NCBI RefSeq assembly: GCF_040892595.1
Contig: NZ_JBFRYB010000001.1
Coordinates: 1,798,001 to 1,862,000 of the forward strand
Direction of reading: 5' to 3'
Source of the DNA: Zhongshania sp. R06B22
Lineage (GTDB): Bacteria; Pseudomonadota; Gammaproteobacteria; Pseudomonadales; Spongiibacteraceae
Length of the DNA stretch: 64,000 bases
Below, one piece after another: positions 17,192-26,432 of this stretch; the first letter of the stretch is position 1; each line of letters opens with the position of its first letter. Under the pieces are notes generated by a model, which ran no database searches, had not been told where the DNA came from, and saw only the letters and a program-made list of their open reading frames with translations. Position numbers and translations under genes: made by a program.

Positions 17192-18100
17192 TTAAAGCAG
17201 ACCTTTTTCAATTTGTCGCTTAATCCATTTTGCGGAATTTGCCGTTGCATGGGCGCCGGTTTGCTCGGCCACTAAATCGGCCGCCAGCACGAGCTTGGCT
17301 AAGTCGATACCAGTATCAAAGCCCATTTGATTTAACATGAGCACCACGTCTTCGGTGGCGACATTGCCCGACGCGCCGGGTGCAAAGGGGCAGCCGCCAA
17401 GGCCGCCAATCGAAGAATCAAATTTACGTACACCACACTCAACAGCAGCGTACACATTGGCGACGCCCATTGCGCGGGTATCGTGAAAATGGCAGGACAG
17501 GCGCTGTGCACCAAACTCCGCGACTAGCTTGCTCATAAGTGACTTCACCTGCGCTGGTGAGGCCGCGCCAATGGTGTCGGCTAATACCACTTCGGGGGCG
17601 CCGGCGGCGAATAATTCAGCGCATAAGTCGATCACAGTTTTCTCAGGTATCAAACCTTCAAAAGGACATTCCCAGGCGGTAGCAATGCAGGCGAGAGTGC
17701 GAAAGTTATCCGCTTGAGCTCGGCCCAATACGTCTTTGGCAAAGCTCAAGACTTGGGCGTTGTTCATGCGAATATTTTTTTCGTTCATGGTGTTGCTGGC
17801 GGCAATAACCAGGCTAACTGTGTCGATGCCAGAGGCTTTGGCTAAGTCATACCCTTTGAGATTAGGGATGAGCGCAGAGAAGTGAAAATCGCCTCTAGGC
17901 AGTGCGGCGATGACCTCCGCTGTGCCACGCATGGCTGGCACTGCGGTAGGAGATACAAATGAGCCCACTTCAATATGTTTTACACCGGCCGTGAGCAGTG
18001 CTCGAATTAAGGCCACACGCTGCTGCGGTTCAAGTGTTACCGCTTGATTTTGCAAGCCATCGCGGGGACCAACATCGTTAATTATAATTTTTTCAGCCAT
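17192..18100 (-). CDS. Hydroxymethylglutaryl-CoA lyase family protein
   Basis: A 302-aa TIM-barrel lyase of the HMG-CoA lyase family, which cleaves HMG-CoA or related 3-hydroxy-3-methyl acyl-CoAs to acetyl-CoA and a ketone or keto acid. Active-site marks are intact: VGPRDGLQN (Arg-Asp), HFHDT (metal histidines) and GGLGGCPFAPGASGN (catalytic Cys). The window has a second, more classical copy in the leucine operon (59310-60176), so this one may act on another branched CoA ester. It is the last gene of a tight operon with a CaiB CoA transferase, an SDR and a GST (gaps of 24-30 bases). Confidence 0.9.
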   Translation of the reverse strand: MAEKIIINDVGPRDGLQNQAVTLEPQQRVALIRALLTAGVKHIEVGSFVSPTAVPAMRGTAEVIAALPRGDFHFSALIPNLKGYDLAKASGIDTVSLVIAASNTMNEKNIRMNNAQVLSFAKDVLGRAQADNFRTLACIATAWECPFEGLIPEKTVIDLCAELFAAGAPEVVLADTIGAASPAQVKSLMSKLVAEFGAQRLSCHFHDTRAMGVANVYAAVECGVRKFDSSIGGLGGCPFAPGASGNVATEDVVLMLNQMGFDTGIDLAKLVLAADLVAEQTGAHATANSAKWIKRQIEKGLL

Positions 18101-18130
18101 GGCGTCATCCGCTATTTTTTTGGTGTGTTC

Positions 18131-19330
18131 TTAGGCAATGATACCCGCTGCTTTTAGTCTCGCGGTATCCGCTGGCGAGTACTTGCTTAATTCTGCCATC
18201 AGTTCATCAGTATTTTGGCCTAGTAGCGGCGCCGCAGAGAAGGATTCTTCATTGCTGCGTGACAGTTTAATGGGATTGCCCGGACCCTTGGTGCTTGCAC
18301 CTGAGGGATGCTTTAGCTCAACGACCATATTGCGATGCTGCACCTGAGGGTCGTTTAAGGCCTGCTCAAAATTATTAACCGGTGCTACTGGAATCCTTGC
18401 GTCATTTAATTTTGTTAGCCAGTTTGCCGTGCTGTCGAGGCGGAAAATATCGGCTAAGGTCTGGTCAATTATTTCTTTGGCTGCCAAGCGTCCTGGCTGG
18501 CTGTCGTACTTGGCGCTATTAAGGGCTGGGCAGTTCACCAAGTCTTTTAGCTTGTGCCAGAAATTATCTGTGAGCACACAAATCACAAGATGGCCGTCGG
18601 CGGTTGGGTAGCTATTGTAAGGCACGTGCACAAAATGACTATTGCCGATAGGGTGCGGGTTCTCGCCCGACAGGTGATACATGGTGGCCATGTAATTTAG
18701 TAATGAAATCTGTACATCGAGCATAGAGATATCAACGTGCTGGCCAACGCCGGAAGTATGACGTTCTATCACTGCGCTCAGTATTCCCATAATGCCAAAC
18801 ATACCACCGCCTAAATCGCCGATAGGTATACCTGCTCGCATGGGCTGGCTGGCATCTGTGCCGGTAATGGACATGCCGCCACCATAGGCCTGGGCTACTT
18901 GGTCGAAGGCCGGTCGATTTGCACCGGGGCCGTCTTCGCCAAACCCGGTAATTGAGCAGCTAATAATGCGCGAATTGACCTTTGCCAAATGTGGGTAATC
19001 AATTTTGAGTTTGGCGGGGACGCCAGCGGCAAAATTATTAATCACTATATCGGCGGTTTTAACTAAATCGTAAAAAATATCTAAACCTTCAGCACTTTTT
19101 AAATCGATAGCGATACTGCGTTTATTGCGATTTAGAGTGATGAAATAGGCACCCATACCGTCTATGGAATGCCGGGGGTCGTTGGCCAGCAATTTGCGCG
19201 TGCCTTCGCCGCTGATCGGTTCCACTTTGACGAGATCAGCACCGAGGTCAGCCAGTGTCATAGTGCAAAACGGGCCCGACAGCATATGGGTTAAATCCAA
19301 AATGCGCAGGCCCTTGAGGGGTTTATTCAT
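18131..19330 (-). CDS. CaiB/BaiF family III CoA transferase
   Basis: A 399-aa class III CoA transferase (formyl-CoA transferase/CaiB/alpha-methylacyl-CoA racemase fold). Family features: LRILDLTHMLSGPFCTMTLADLGADLVKVE at the start (shown in parts LRILDLTHML and ADLGADLVKVE), NRNKRSIAIDLK, NFAAGVPAKL, and DISMLDVQ with the catalytic Asp. It should transfer CoA from a donor thioester to a carboxylic acid, or racemise a methyl-branched CoA. Start set at the ATG at 19330; the frame is open to 19435 but that would overlap the SDR gene. Second-last in the operon with GST, SDR and HMG-CoA lyase-like genes. Confidence 0.9.
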   Translation of the reverse strand: MNKPLKGLRILDLTHMLSGPFCTMTLADLGADLVKVEPISGEGTRKLLANDPRHSIDGMGAYFITLNRNKRSIAIDLKSAEGLDIFYDLVKTADIVINNFAAGVPAKLKIDYPHLAKVNSRIISCSITGFGEDGPGANRPAFDQVAQAYGGGMSITGTDASQPMRAGIPIGDLGGGMFGIMGILSAVIERHTSGVGQHVDISMLDVQISLLNYMATMYHLSGENPHPIGNSHFVHVPYNSYPTADGHLVICVLTDNFWHKLKDLVNCPALNSAKYDSQPGRLAAKEIIDQTLADIFRLDSTANWLTKLNDARIPVAPVNNFEQALNDPQVQHRNMVVELKHPSGASTKGPGNPIKLSRSNEESFSAAPLLGQNTDELMAELSKYSPADTARLKAAGIIA

Positions 19331-19359
19331 AGCTAGCTCAGGTCTTTTGAGTTGATGCC

Positions 19360-20130
19360 TTATCCGGCGCTGACGACTGATCCGCCGTCGATAACCAGCA
19401 ATCCGCCAGTCATATACGACGATGCGCGTGAACATAAATAAATGGCGGTACCCGCAGCGTCTTCCAGCTTGCCAGCGCGGTGCATGGGAATACTGTTATT
19501 CAGTGCTTCTTCGTCTTCCATTAAGAAAGCGGTCATATTACTGGGGAATAAGCCGGGTGCAATGGCATTCACATTGATATGGTCTTTAATCAAGCTAGCA
19601 CCCAATTGCTGGGTGAGTTGCAGCACGGCCGCCTTGCTAGCGGAGTAGGAAAAAGTATTCTGATGTGAGTAGCGCAATGCGTAGATGGATGCCAGATTTA
19701 CAACCCGTGCAGGTTCGTCTTTAGTTGCCGCGCTGCGCAGCAAGGGCAGTAATTTTTGGGTGAGAAAGAACACCGATTTTACATTGAGATCCATGACCTT
19801 GTCCCAGCCGCTTTCCGGAAACTCATCGATAGGCGCGCCCCAGGTTGCCCCTGCGTTATTAATCAGAATGTCTAGTTTACTCTCTCTGCTTATCAGCTCA
19901 TCAGCTAACTGTTTAATACCATCTAATTGAGATAAGTCTGAGGGAATGGCGATACACTCGCCCAGCTCAGACAGCCGAAGGCAGGTCTCGTTAAGTTCTT
20001 TGGCCTTGCGTGAGGTGATATAGACCTTGGCGCCGGCGCGGACAAAGCCCTCAGCGATCATGGCACCAATGCCTCGCGAGCCGCCAGTGACTAGGGCGGT
20101 TTTGCCTGCAATCGAAAATAAGTCCTGCAT
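19360..20130 (-). CDS. Short-chain dehydrogenase/reductase, RhlG-like
   Basis: A 256-aa classical SDR: cofactor motif TGGSRGIG, NNAG, the catalytic Tyr-x3-Lys in YSASK, and the C-terminal GGLLVIDGG. It aligns along its length with Pseudomonas RhlG, an NADPH-dependent 3-ketoacyl reductase (FSxAGxxALVTGGSRGIG, IPSDLS, NVNAIAPGLFPSNMT). An Arg in SRKAKEL after the second strand favours NADPH. It lies between the GST and CoA transferase genes, so the true substrate is probably an intermediate of that pathway (possibly a glutathionyl alcohol or a hydroxyacyl compound; inference). Confidence 0.9.
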   Translation of the reverse strand: MQDLFSIAGKTALVTGGSRGIGAMIAEGFVRAGAKVYITSRKAKELNETCLRLSELGECIAIPSDLSQLDGIKQLADELISRESKLDILINNAGATWGAPIDEFPESGWDKVMDLNVKSVFFLTQKLLPLLRSAATKDEPARVVNLASIYALRYSHQNTFSYSASKAAVLQLTQQLGASLIKDHINVNAIAPGLFPSNMTAFLMEDEEALNNSIPMHRAGKLEDAAGTAIYLCSRASSYMTGGLLVIDGGSVVSAG

Positions 20131-20154
20131 AAAAACTCCTGTTTGCTCTATTTA

Positions 20155-20874
20155 TTAGCGTTGGCGATATTGTTCTTCACCGAAGGAATATGACCACGTT
20201 TTCTCGTCTAATTCCATTTTAAAATTAGGCGGCAGCTGATAGACCCAGCCATGAATGACGTCCTTGCCTTTTTGTACTGCAGGTCGTTCTTCAATGCGTT
20301 TAAACCAGTCGTGCAAACGGGGGAAGTCTTTGTCGAGATGAATATCAATTAAGGATAAGCAGCGTAGCCAAGGCCAGCAGGCAATATCGGCGATAGAGTA
20401 GTCGCCAGCCAAATAGTCTTGCTGTTGGAGCTGAGTTTCCAGCACGCGGCATTGACGTAGGCTTTCGTTAACATAGCGTTCCCGCGCGTAATCCTGCGGA
20501 ACGCGCGCATAGCGAATAAAGTGATGCGCTTGTCCCTGTAAAGGACCAACACTTGATACTTGGAACATCAGCCACTGCAGTTGCTGAAAGCGGGTTGCGG
20601 GGTCTTGCGCCATCAGTTTGCCGGTTTTCTCGGCGAGATAGAGGAGGATAGCGCCGGTCTCAAAAATCACCATTGGCTCGCTACTGCCTGAAATAGGGTC
20701 GTGGTCTACTAGCACGGGTAATTTATTGTTGGGGTTGAGCGCCAGCAATTCCGGCTTAAATTGGTCTCCTATGCTGATGTCGTAGGGAATGACATTGTAT
20801 TCTAGGCCCAGTTCTTCCAGGGCAATTGAAATTTTATGGCCGTTGGGCGTAGGAACGGTATGCAGGTCGATCAC
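20155..20874 (-). CDS. Glutathione S-transferase family protein (YghU/YfcG-like)
   Basis: A 239-aa GST: thioredoxin-fold N-domain (MIDLHTVPTPNGHKISIALEE in parts: MIDLHTVPTPNG then KISIALEELGL), NPNNKLPVLVD with the cis-Pro, SEPMVIFETGAILLYLAEK, and an all-helical C-domain. The Thr/Asn-rich TPNGHKI active site is that of the Nu/YghU-YfcG group, which use glutathione in disulfide reduction or conjugation. First gene of the minus-strand operon; its promoter faces a TonB receptor gene across two operator-like palindromes. In this company it may conjugate glutathione to an electrophilic substrate. Confidence 0.88.
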   Translation of the reverse strand: MIDLHTVPTPNGHKISIALEELGLEYNVIPYDISIGDQFKPELLALNPNNKLPVLVDHDPISGSSEPMVIFETGAILLYLAEKTGKLMAQDPATRFQQLQWLMFQVSSVGPLQGQAHHFIRYARVPQDYARERYVNESLRQCRVLETQLQQQDYLAGDYSIADIACWPWLRCLSLIDIHLDKDFPRLHDWFKRIEERPAVQKGKDVIHGWVYQLPPNFKMELDEKTWSYSFGEEQYRQR

Positions 20875-20896
20875 GATGCGACTCTCCTTATTTAAT

Positions 20897-20913
20897 TGTC
20901 AATTATATTGACA
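20897..20913. promoter_or_regulatory. Operator-like palindrome, copy 1
   Basis: TGTCAA-TTATA-TTGACA is a perfect 6-5-6 inverted repeat 23 bases upstream of the GST start. A second copy with one mismatch lies 114 bases away (21011-21027). Same geometry and sequence in one divergent promoter region suggests one dimeric regulator for both transcription units. Confidence 0.55.
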
Positions 20914-21010
20914 TTATGGGCATGTGAATGTCCAGTGGAATTTCTTCGATTTGGGCTTTCATCGAGCGCGGAATAGGGCACTTGACGGCAGCTTGTGGAC
21001 GCGTTAATAA

Positions 21011-21027
21011 TGTAAACATAATTGACA
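21011..21027. promoter_or_regulatory. Operator-like palindrome, copy 2
   Basis: TGTAAA-CATAA-TTGACA repeats the architecture of copy 1 with a single change in one half-site. It lies about 97 bases before the likely TonB receptor ATG at 21124. No regulator gene is adjacent, so its protein must be encoded elsewhere. Confidence 0.5.
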
Positions 21028-21123
21028 ATATAAATACTCAGAGTCGCCCGGTATTTTGCGGCTATCTGAATAAGTCGATGCTCAATGTCGGCGCTCAATA
21101 ATAATAAAGGTAGGGTAGTTATC

Positions 21124-23538
21124 ATGTTAATGGGTTCAAACGCGCGCTGGTGGGCGGCGGGAATAGTCGCCTGTGTGGCGCAAGCTGTCATCGCGGCAGA
21201 TACGTCGTCAGATACCACGTCAGTGCAAAGCACAGATTCGTCTAATCGTCGTATGCTCGAAGAAGTGGTGGTGAGCGCGCAAAAAGTCAATCAATCATCC
21301 CAGGACGTGCCAATATCATTAACGGCAGTTAGCGGCGACTTTATGCGAGAGGTGGGCGCAACCGGCTTGCAAGATATTGCCCCCTATATTCCGAATGTGC
21401 GTTTTTCTTCAGATACTGATCCCGCCCTGGCGCAAATTAATATTCGTGGTTTTGGTTCTAATCCCCTGAACTCGGCCTTTGATAGTTCGGTCGGCTTTGT
21501 GCAAGACGAAATATTCTTCAATCGCCCCTCTTACTATAACGAAGCGATGTTTGATATTGCCCGCGTTGAAGTGCTGCGCGGTCCGCAGGGAACCTTATTT
21601 GGCAAGAACACTATTGCTGGGGTGTTCAACGTCACCACAAAAGGTCCGACCGAAGAACTGTCTGCAGATTTGCGGATGAATAAAACCGATCCTGAGGAAG
21701 TGAGTTTAGAAGCGGGTATTGGCGGCATGGTTACCGATTGGTTTGGTGTTCGTATCGCCGCCCAAGATATTAGCCGGGATGGTCAGCTGCACAATCAGTT
21801 TTTAAATCGCCAAGATGATAAGCATGAGCAGAATGCGCAACGGTTAAAATTATTATTTCTACCATCCGAAAATGTGTCATTCGAATTGATGGGTGTGACC
21901 TCAGAAACATCGGCAAATTACTGGGGTCTGCAGCTAATGAACCTAGATGAGGGCAGTAGCGATTTCCTTAAAAACTATGATCCCAATATTGAGGGCGACC
22001 CTTATAATTTCACCAGTTCGTATGATCAGGATGGTTTCTTAGATAAGACCTCTGACACCCTCGGCTTGAAAACCGACTGGGATATTGGCCCTGTCGGCGC
22101 ACTAGATAATCTTAATATGGTATTAGTGTTAGCTGATACCGCATTAACTATCGACAGCTTGGTCGACTTGGATACCTCGCCGGCTAACCTTGCGGTGCTA
22201 GAAGTGGTCTCAGATTACGAGCAGCAATCAGCCGAGCTACGATTCACCGGCACGGCTGACAGCCTGTTTGGGCTTGGCTCGGGTGTTGAATTTGTAGTGG
22301 GTGCTTATGTCTTTGATTCACGGTTTAGTCAGGCTACAAAAATAACTACTGGCGATGACTTCGGCGCTTATTTACTCACCGATGACGCCTTACAGCTGGT
22401 GTCCGGACAAACCAATGTTTCAAGTGGAGGCTTGCTAGGTGGGCTCAATCTTGCCGGCATTGGTTTAATCAGTAATTTAACCGGCGCACTCATTGGCGAA
22501 GATTTCTTTCGTTTAGATTACCTTTTGAATGTGGATGCCCAAGCGATTTTTGCACAAATGAGCTGGGCCTTGACCGATCAGTTTATTATCACTCCGGGTA
22601 TTCGCTATAGCCGCGAACAAAAGGTCGCGGATGCGAGTGGAGAAGGCGTTTGTCGCACTGCCGCACTGGGCACGCCTTGTATAATGGAGTCGGCATTAAG
22701 CGCAGAAGACTACGATGAGCGAGGCTTAAGTCGCAAGGAAAGCGATGTTTCACCTAAATTAGCGTTTCAATATTATTTGAATCGCGACACCAATGTCTTC
22801 TTAACCTATGCCCGCGGCTATAAAAGCGGCGGTTTTAATGCCTCGTCTTTTGGCGGCGAAGATCTGTCTTTTGAGCCGGAAGAAGCCGCGACAATAGAGG
22901 CGGGATTTAAAGGCGAGTTCTTTGAAAACACTCTGCGCTTGAATGCAGCGGTGTACCAAACCGAGTTTGATAACTTGCAGGTATTGGCGTTTAACGGCGC
23001 ATTCTTTGATGTGACCAATGCCGCATCAGCAATATCTCGTGGCTTGGAAATGGACTTTATGTGGCTGACGCCGTTTGAGCCGCTTAGTATTGCCGGTTCG
23101 CTAGGGCTGCTAGATGCCAAATATGACAGCTATCCCAATGCGCCAGCGCCGATTACTCAGGGTGTGAATGCCAAGCAGGATCTAAGCGGTAAGCGTATTG
23201 CCTTCGCTCCAGAGCAAAGCGCCAGTATTACTCCGACCTTGACCCTACCGCTATTTGGCCTTGCCATGCGCGCCAGTGTAGATTATTTGTACCAAGGTAA
23301 TCAGTACACCGACGGTGACTTAGACCCCAATAGCTACCTCAAAGGTTTCTCGCAAGTATCGGCCAGAATTAGTCTCGGCTCCACTGATCAACGCTGGGCT
23401 GTAAGCTTGGGCGGTAGTAATTTAACCGAAGAAAAAGTACTGAATCAGGTCTTAGATACCGTATTTTTCCCCGGCTCCTACAACGCCCGTCAAAAGTCTG
23501 GCCGCAAGATTTTTGCATCGCTGTCGTTTGCTTGGTAA
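21124..23538 (+). CDS. TonB-dependent outer-membrane receptor
   Basis: About 804 aa from the ATG at 21124, which gives a normal signal peptide (GSNARWWAAGIVACVAQA, cut near VIAA-D); an in-frame ATG at 21085 would prepend a hydrophilic stretch. The TonB box is EEVVVSAQK, the plug runs to about residue 200 (RVEVLRGPQGTLFGKN), and the 22-strand barrel ends in the aromatic FASLSFAW. Long-chain receptors with VSAQK-type boxes in this lineage import a range of substrates besides iron. It is divergent from the GST/SDR/CaiB/HMG-lyase operon and shares its operator-like sites, which suggests it brings in the substrate of that pathway. Confidence 0.92.
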   Translation: MLMGSNARWWAAGIVACVAQAVIAADTSSDTTSVQSTDSSNRRMLEEVVVSAQKVNQSSQDVPISLTAVSGDFMREVGATGLQDIAPYIPNVRFSSDTDPALAQINIRGFGSNPLNSAFDSSVGFVQDEIFFNRPSYYNEAMFDIARVEVLRGPQGTLFGKNTIAGVFNVTTKGPTEELSADLRMNKTDPEEVSLEAGIGGMVTDWFGVRIAAQDISRDGQLHNQFLNRQDDKHEQNAQRLKLLFLPSENVSFELMGVTSETSANYWGLQLMNLDEGSSDFLKNYDPNIEGDPYNFTSSYDQDGFLDKTSDTLGLKTDWDIGPVGALDNLNMVLVLADTALTIDSLVDLDTSPANLAVLEVVSDYEQQSAELRFTGTADSLFGLGSGVEFVVGAYVFDSRFSQATKITTGDDFGAYLLTDDALQLVSGQTNVSSGGLLGGLNLAGIGLISNLTGALIGEDFFRLDYLLNVDAQAIFAQMSWALTDQFIITPGIRYSREQKVADASGEGVCRTAALGTPCIMESALSAEDYDERGLSRKESDVSPKLAFQYYLNRDTNVFLTYARGYKSGGFNASSFGGEDLSFEPEEAATIEAGFKGEFFENTLRLNAAVYQTEFDNLQVLAFNGAFFDVTNAASAISRGLEMDFMWLTPFEPLSIAGSLGLLDAKYDSYPNAPAPITQGVNAKQDLSGKRIAFAPEQSASITPTLTLPLFGLAMRASVDYLYQGNQYTDGDLDPNSYLKGFSQVSARISLGSTDQRWAVSLGGSNLTEEKVLNQVLDTVFFPGSYNARQKSGRKIFASLSFAW

Positions 23539-23572
23539 GACACTGTCTACTGGATAGCGTGTAGCTGAGACG

Positions 23573-25681
23573 TTAGCGAATTTCGAAGCGGAACCCCATA
23601 TAAAAGGTCCGCTCCTGAGCTGGCTCAATACCGTCGGCCCGCACTCGGCTATAGTAGTCTTGGTTTAGCATATTGTTGATGCCGCCGTACAAGCTCCACT
23701 GTTCGCTGTATTCATATTCGAGGCTGAAGTCCAACACCTCATAGCCTGGAATCTCCGCAGCAATCTCGCTGGCGCCGCTGCCACGGGCTAGGTTGGAGTC
23801 CTGCCAATACTGTTCACCTACGACGGTAGCGGTAAGAGCGGCGTTCCACTTTTCACTGTCGAACAGCAAGCCAGTACGCAGCAAATGTTCGGGCGAGAAT
23901 GCGGTGCTGTTACCAATCAGGCTGGTGTTCAAGCTATTGCTTATTTCGGCATCAAGCAGAGAGCCGTTGGCGAACAACTTGAGTGAGCGCGAGGTGCTCG
24001 GTAGTAGGTCGTACTCTACACTAAACTCCACACCCTGATGGCGTGAGTCGCCACTGTTTATCCTTTCAACGTCGGTGACATTCACTTGGATCTGTTCGAC
24101 TTTGTCTTCGAAATCGATGCGAAACAGACTGATATCGAGAACCAGATTATCAATCGGCTGGCTGCGATAACCGATCTCATAGTTGACGGCGCGCGATACG
24201 CTAGGGTTGTTGCTACCCGCCAATTCTGATGCCGGGTTGATCAGATCGTCGAAGCGCTGCGGGCGATAAGATTCTGAGAAGTTGGTGTATATTTCTGACC
24301 GCTCACTAGCCTGGTACATCAGACCCAAGCCGAACAGGGTTTCATTAAATGTGCGATCTAGGTCTATGGCCTCACGATTGAGACTGGGATTTTTCACCAC
24401 TTCCGCTAAATCGTAATTGACCCGCTCGAAGCGCATGGTCGGCACCACGCTAAGTTTACCGAAGCGGAAAAGGTTCTCGACAAAAACAGCGTTATAGCTG
24501 ATGACGCGGTCCTGCTTGAAGGCTAGATCCGCCGAGTTCTGGGTGCTGGATCTAATGTCACTACTGATATGACGGGTGCGCGGGTTGTCGCCTAGGTAGG
24601 CGGTGGTGCCGGCGGTTAGCACGTTGTCATGCCCCCAAGACAAGGCGTAACGGACGTCGAAGCCATAGTTTGCGAACTGCTGCTCGTCGATGGCGGTTGT
24701 TGCGGGCTCGTCAGCGGGGTCGGTGAACATTGCAGATCGGCGGCTCAAGCGATCCATAGAGGAATACCAGATGCTGGCATCTAAGGTCGAGGCCTCATTG
24801 ATCTGCTGCTCATATTTGGCAGTGGCGATCAGTTGATCGATTTCTACGCGATTAAAGGGCGACTTCACCAGATCGCGGTTGCTTGCAAACTCCTGCGAGG
24901 TGAGTCGGCCAGCTTCACCAGAGTCGGACTGGTAGAGATCTAAATCGAAGCCCAAACGAATATCTTTTAAGCCTTCATAGGAAACGCCAAAGTAGCCCGC
25001 GTTAGTCTCGTAGTCTTCATTACGGCGCGGCCCATCTGCGCTGCGGTGGTCGTAAGAGGCCAAGAAACCGAAGTCATTATGGGCCCAGCGCACTTCATTA
25101 TAGGTGCTGTATAAACCGTCACTGCCAATTGTCTGGTCGGTGCTGAAGGAATTTTCCGCTTCGGCATCCGCACGGCGGGTCACGAAATTTAACACCGGAC
25201 CGATCTGTGGTCCGTAGAGTAAACCGCCGCCACCACGTACGAATTCGATCCTTTCCACCCTTTGTGCGGCAGGCATAAAGTAGATCGTCGGGTAACCAAA
25301 AAGGTCGGCGGCAAGAGGGATGTTGTTCTGAAAGAATGCCACGAATTCGGATTCGTGCGGGTTACCCAACCCCCGGTAGTTTACATTATAGATACTCGGA
25401 ATTTTTTGATCGGAAACGAATAGGCCGGGCAGGCGTGAGAACATCTGCCGCAGATTGGGCTCCACGAATACTGGCTGCTCGTCTAGATTAACCGACGTGG
25501 TTTTCTTACCCTCAAAGATTTTGCCGTTCTGCAGGGCGGGGAGTGTTCCTGAGACATTGGAACCCAGGAATAGGCCGTGAACCTCGATGGTTTCAAGAGT
25601 TTTGATATCTGTTTGGCCGTTGGCGGCAGCAAAAGAACAAAGCGACAGCGCAGCGATTGCGGCGCATCGTGTGCTAAGCAT
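23573..25681 (-). CDS. TonB-dependent receptor, iron/siderophore (FecA-like) type
   Basis: A 702-aa outer-membrane receptor with a signal peptide (LSTRCAAIAALSLCSFAAA), TonB-box region ETIEVHG, plug (RVERIEFVRGGGGLLYGP; NVNYRGLG) and a barrel ending in FYMGFRFEIR with a terminal-strand aromatic. Plug sequence and length resemble FecA/FhuA-like transporters for ferric citrate or hydroxamates. A Fur-box-like element lies 20 bases upstream, supporting iron-repressed expression. It is convergent with the previous receptor; only 34 bases separate their stops. No fecI/fecR pair is present. Confidence 0.92.
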   Translation of the reverse strand: MLSTRCAAIAALSLCSFAAANGQTDIKTLETIEVHGLFLGSNVSGTLPALQNGKIFEGKKTTSVNLDEQPVFVEPNLRQMFSRLPGLFVSDQKIPSIYNVNYRGLGNPHESEFVAFFQNNIPLAADLFGYPTIYFMPAAQRVERIEFVRGGGGLLYGPQIGPVLNFVTRRADAEAENSFSTDQTIGSDGLYSTYNEVRWAHNDFGFLASYDHRSADGPRRNEDYETNAGYFGVSYEGLKDIRLGFDLDLYQSDSGEAGRLTSQEFASNRDLVKSPFNRVEIDQLIATAKYEQQINEASTLDASIWYSSMDRLSRRSAMFTDPADEPATTAIDEQQFANYGFDVRYALSWGHDNVLTAGTTAYLGDNPRTRHISSDIRSSTQNSADLAFKQDRVISYNAVFVENLFRFGKLSVVPTMRFERVNYDLAEVVKNPSLNREAIDLDRTFNETLFGLGLMYQASERSEIYTNFSESYRPQRFDDLINPASELAGSNNPSVSRAVNYEIGYRSQPIDNLVLDISLFRIDFEDKVEQIQVNVTDVERINSGDSRHQGVEFSVEYDLLPSTSRSLKLFANGSLLDAEISNSLNTSLIGNSTAFSPEHLLRTGLLFDSEKWNAALTATVVGEQYWQDSNLARGSGASEIAAEIPGYEVLDFSLEYEYSEQWSLYGGINNMLNQDYYSRVRADGIEPAQERTFYMGFRFEIR

Positions 25682-25700
25682 GGGGTGATCCTCGGGTGCG

Positions 25701-25724
25701 AATGATAATGCGAATGATTATTAT
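25701..25724. promoter_or_regulatory. Fur-box-like element
   Basis: AATGATAATGCGAATGAT followed by TATTAT is an array of NATNAT-type hexamers close to the Fur consensus. It starts 20 bases upstream of the minus-strand TonB receptor ATG. Binding would place the receptor under iron control. Confidence 0.7.
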
Positions 25725-26139
25725 AAATATCTTTGTGAAATGCAAGATCGAATGTCTTCAAATGTGAGCGGGGGCTCAGCGCATGGCTCTGCAGGGGGCT
25801 AACTTGGGCCAACATTGTAAGCTGCGGAACAGTGCGTATTGCCGGTCCGGAATCTGAATAGCGCGTTTTTGCTATGTCTCGGTATATATTTTCCGGCCAT
25901 CTTAGCGTTTTGTTGATTAGCCCATAAGTTGGAAGGGAAGTTGAACCATAAGTTGGCTAAAAGGAGCATTTTCTGCGATATGGCTTCCAGTACCCAGCGG
26001 GGTTTTACCCATAACATGGCCACAAGTTCACCCATATTATTGCCGGAACGTCACATTAGCGGACATTGGAAATGCTCTAATACATATACAAAGCAGGCAT
26101 CCCCTGACGTCTCAGTCGTAAGCGGAACGATAGGTCGGA
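25725..26139. other. Gene-free stretch between TonB receptor and yefM
   Basis: No convincing gene on either strand. CCATAAGTTGG occurs twice (25922-25932 and 25946-25956, period 24) and a related palindrome CCATAACATGG occurs near 26009. The meaning of these repeats is unknown. Confidence 0.4.
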
Positions 26140-26168
26140 TTGACATTGCGTACGTAATGGCGTACGCT
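26140..26168 (+). promoter_or_regulatory. yefM-yoeB promoter with paired operator palindromes
   Basis: TTGACA (26140-26145), a 17-base spacer and TACGCT (26163-26168) form a sigma70-type promoter. Two CGTACG palindromes (26149-26154, 26161-26166) lie exactly 12 bases centre to centre, overlapping spacer and -10. E. coli YefM-YoeB binds TGTACA palindromes with this same 12-base spacing. Confidence 0.7.
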
Positions 26169-26189
26169 TTCGTCTATATGGAGGAACCT

Positions 26190-26432
26190 ATGACCACACT
26201 TAATGCCACAGAAGCTCGTTCCAAGCTTTACGCGCTGATAGATGAAACGTCTACAAGTCACCAACCTATTATTATTACTGGAAAGAGGGGCAACGCTGTT
26301 TTACTGTCGGAAGACGACTGGAATGCCATCAATGAGACACTTCATCTGCTATCCATTCCCGGTATGCGCGAATCTATCCGAGAAGGTATGGACGTCGAAC
26401 TCGACAAATGTGGTAAGAGTCTTGATTGGTGA
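26190..26432 (+). CDS. yefM: YefM/Phd-family antitoxin
   Basis: An 80-aa antitoxin of the YefM/Phd family. The N-terminal part (MTTLNATEARSKLYALIDE, then PIIITGKRGNAVLLSEDDWNA) forms the DNA-binding dimer; the acidic C-terminal tail (IREGMDVELDKCGKSLDW) should wrap the toxin. The ATG is preceded by GGAGG at ideal spacing; although the frame is open upstream to 25929, only this start matches the family. The stop overlaps the toxin start. It should repress its own promoter through the paired palindromes just upstream. Confidence 0.93.
   Translation: MTTLNATEARSKLYALIDETSTSHQPIIITGKRGNAVLLSEDDWNAINETLHLLSIPGMRESIREGMDVELDKCGKSLDW

Noticed and set aside
25799..26035. Minus-strand open frame upstream of the Fur-regulated receptor
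   Set aside because: No start signal or family match; lies in a repeat-containing intergenic region.
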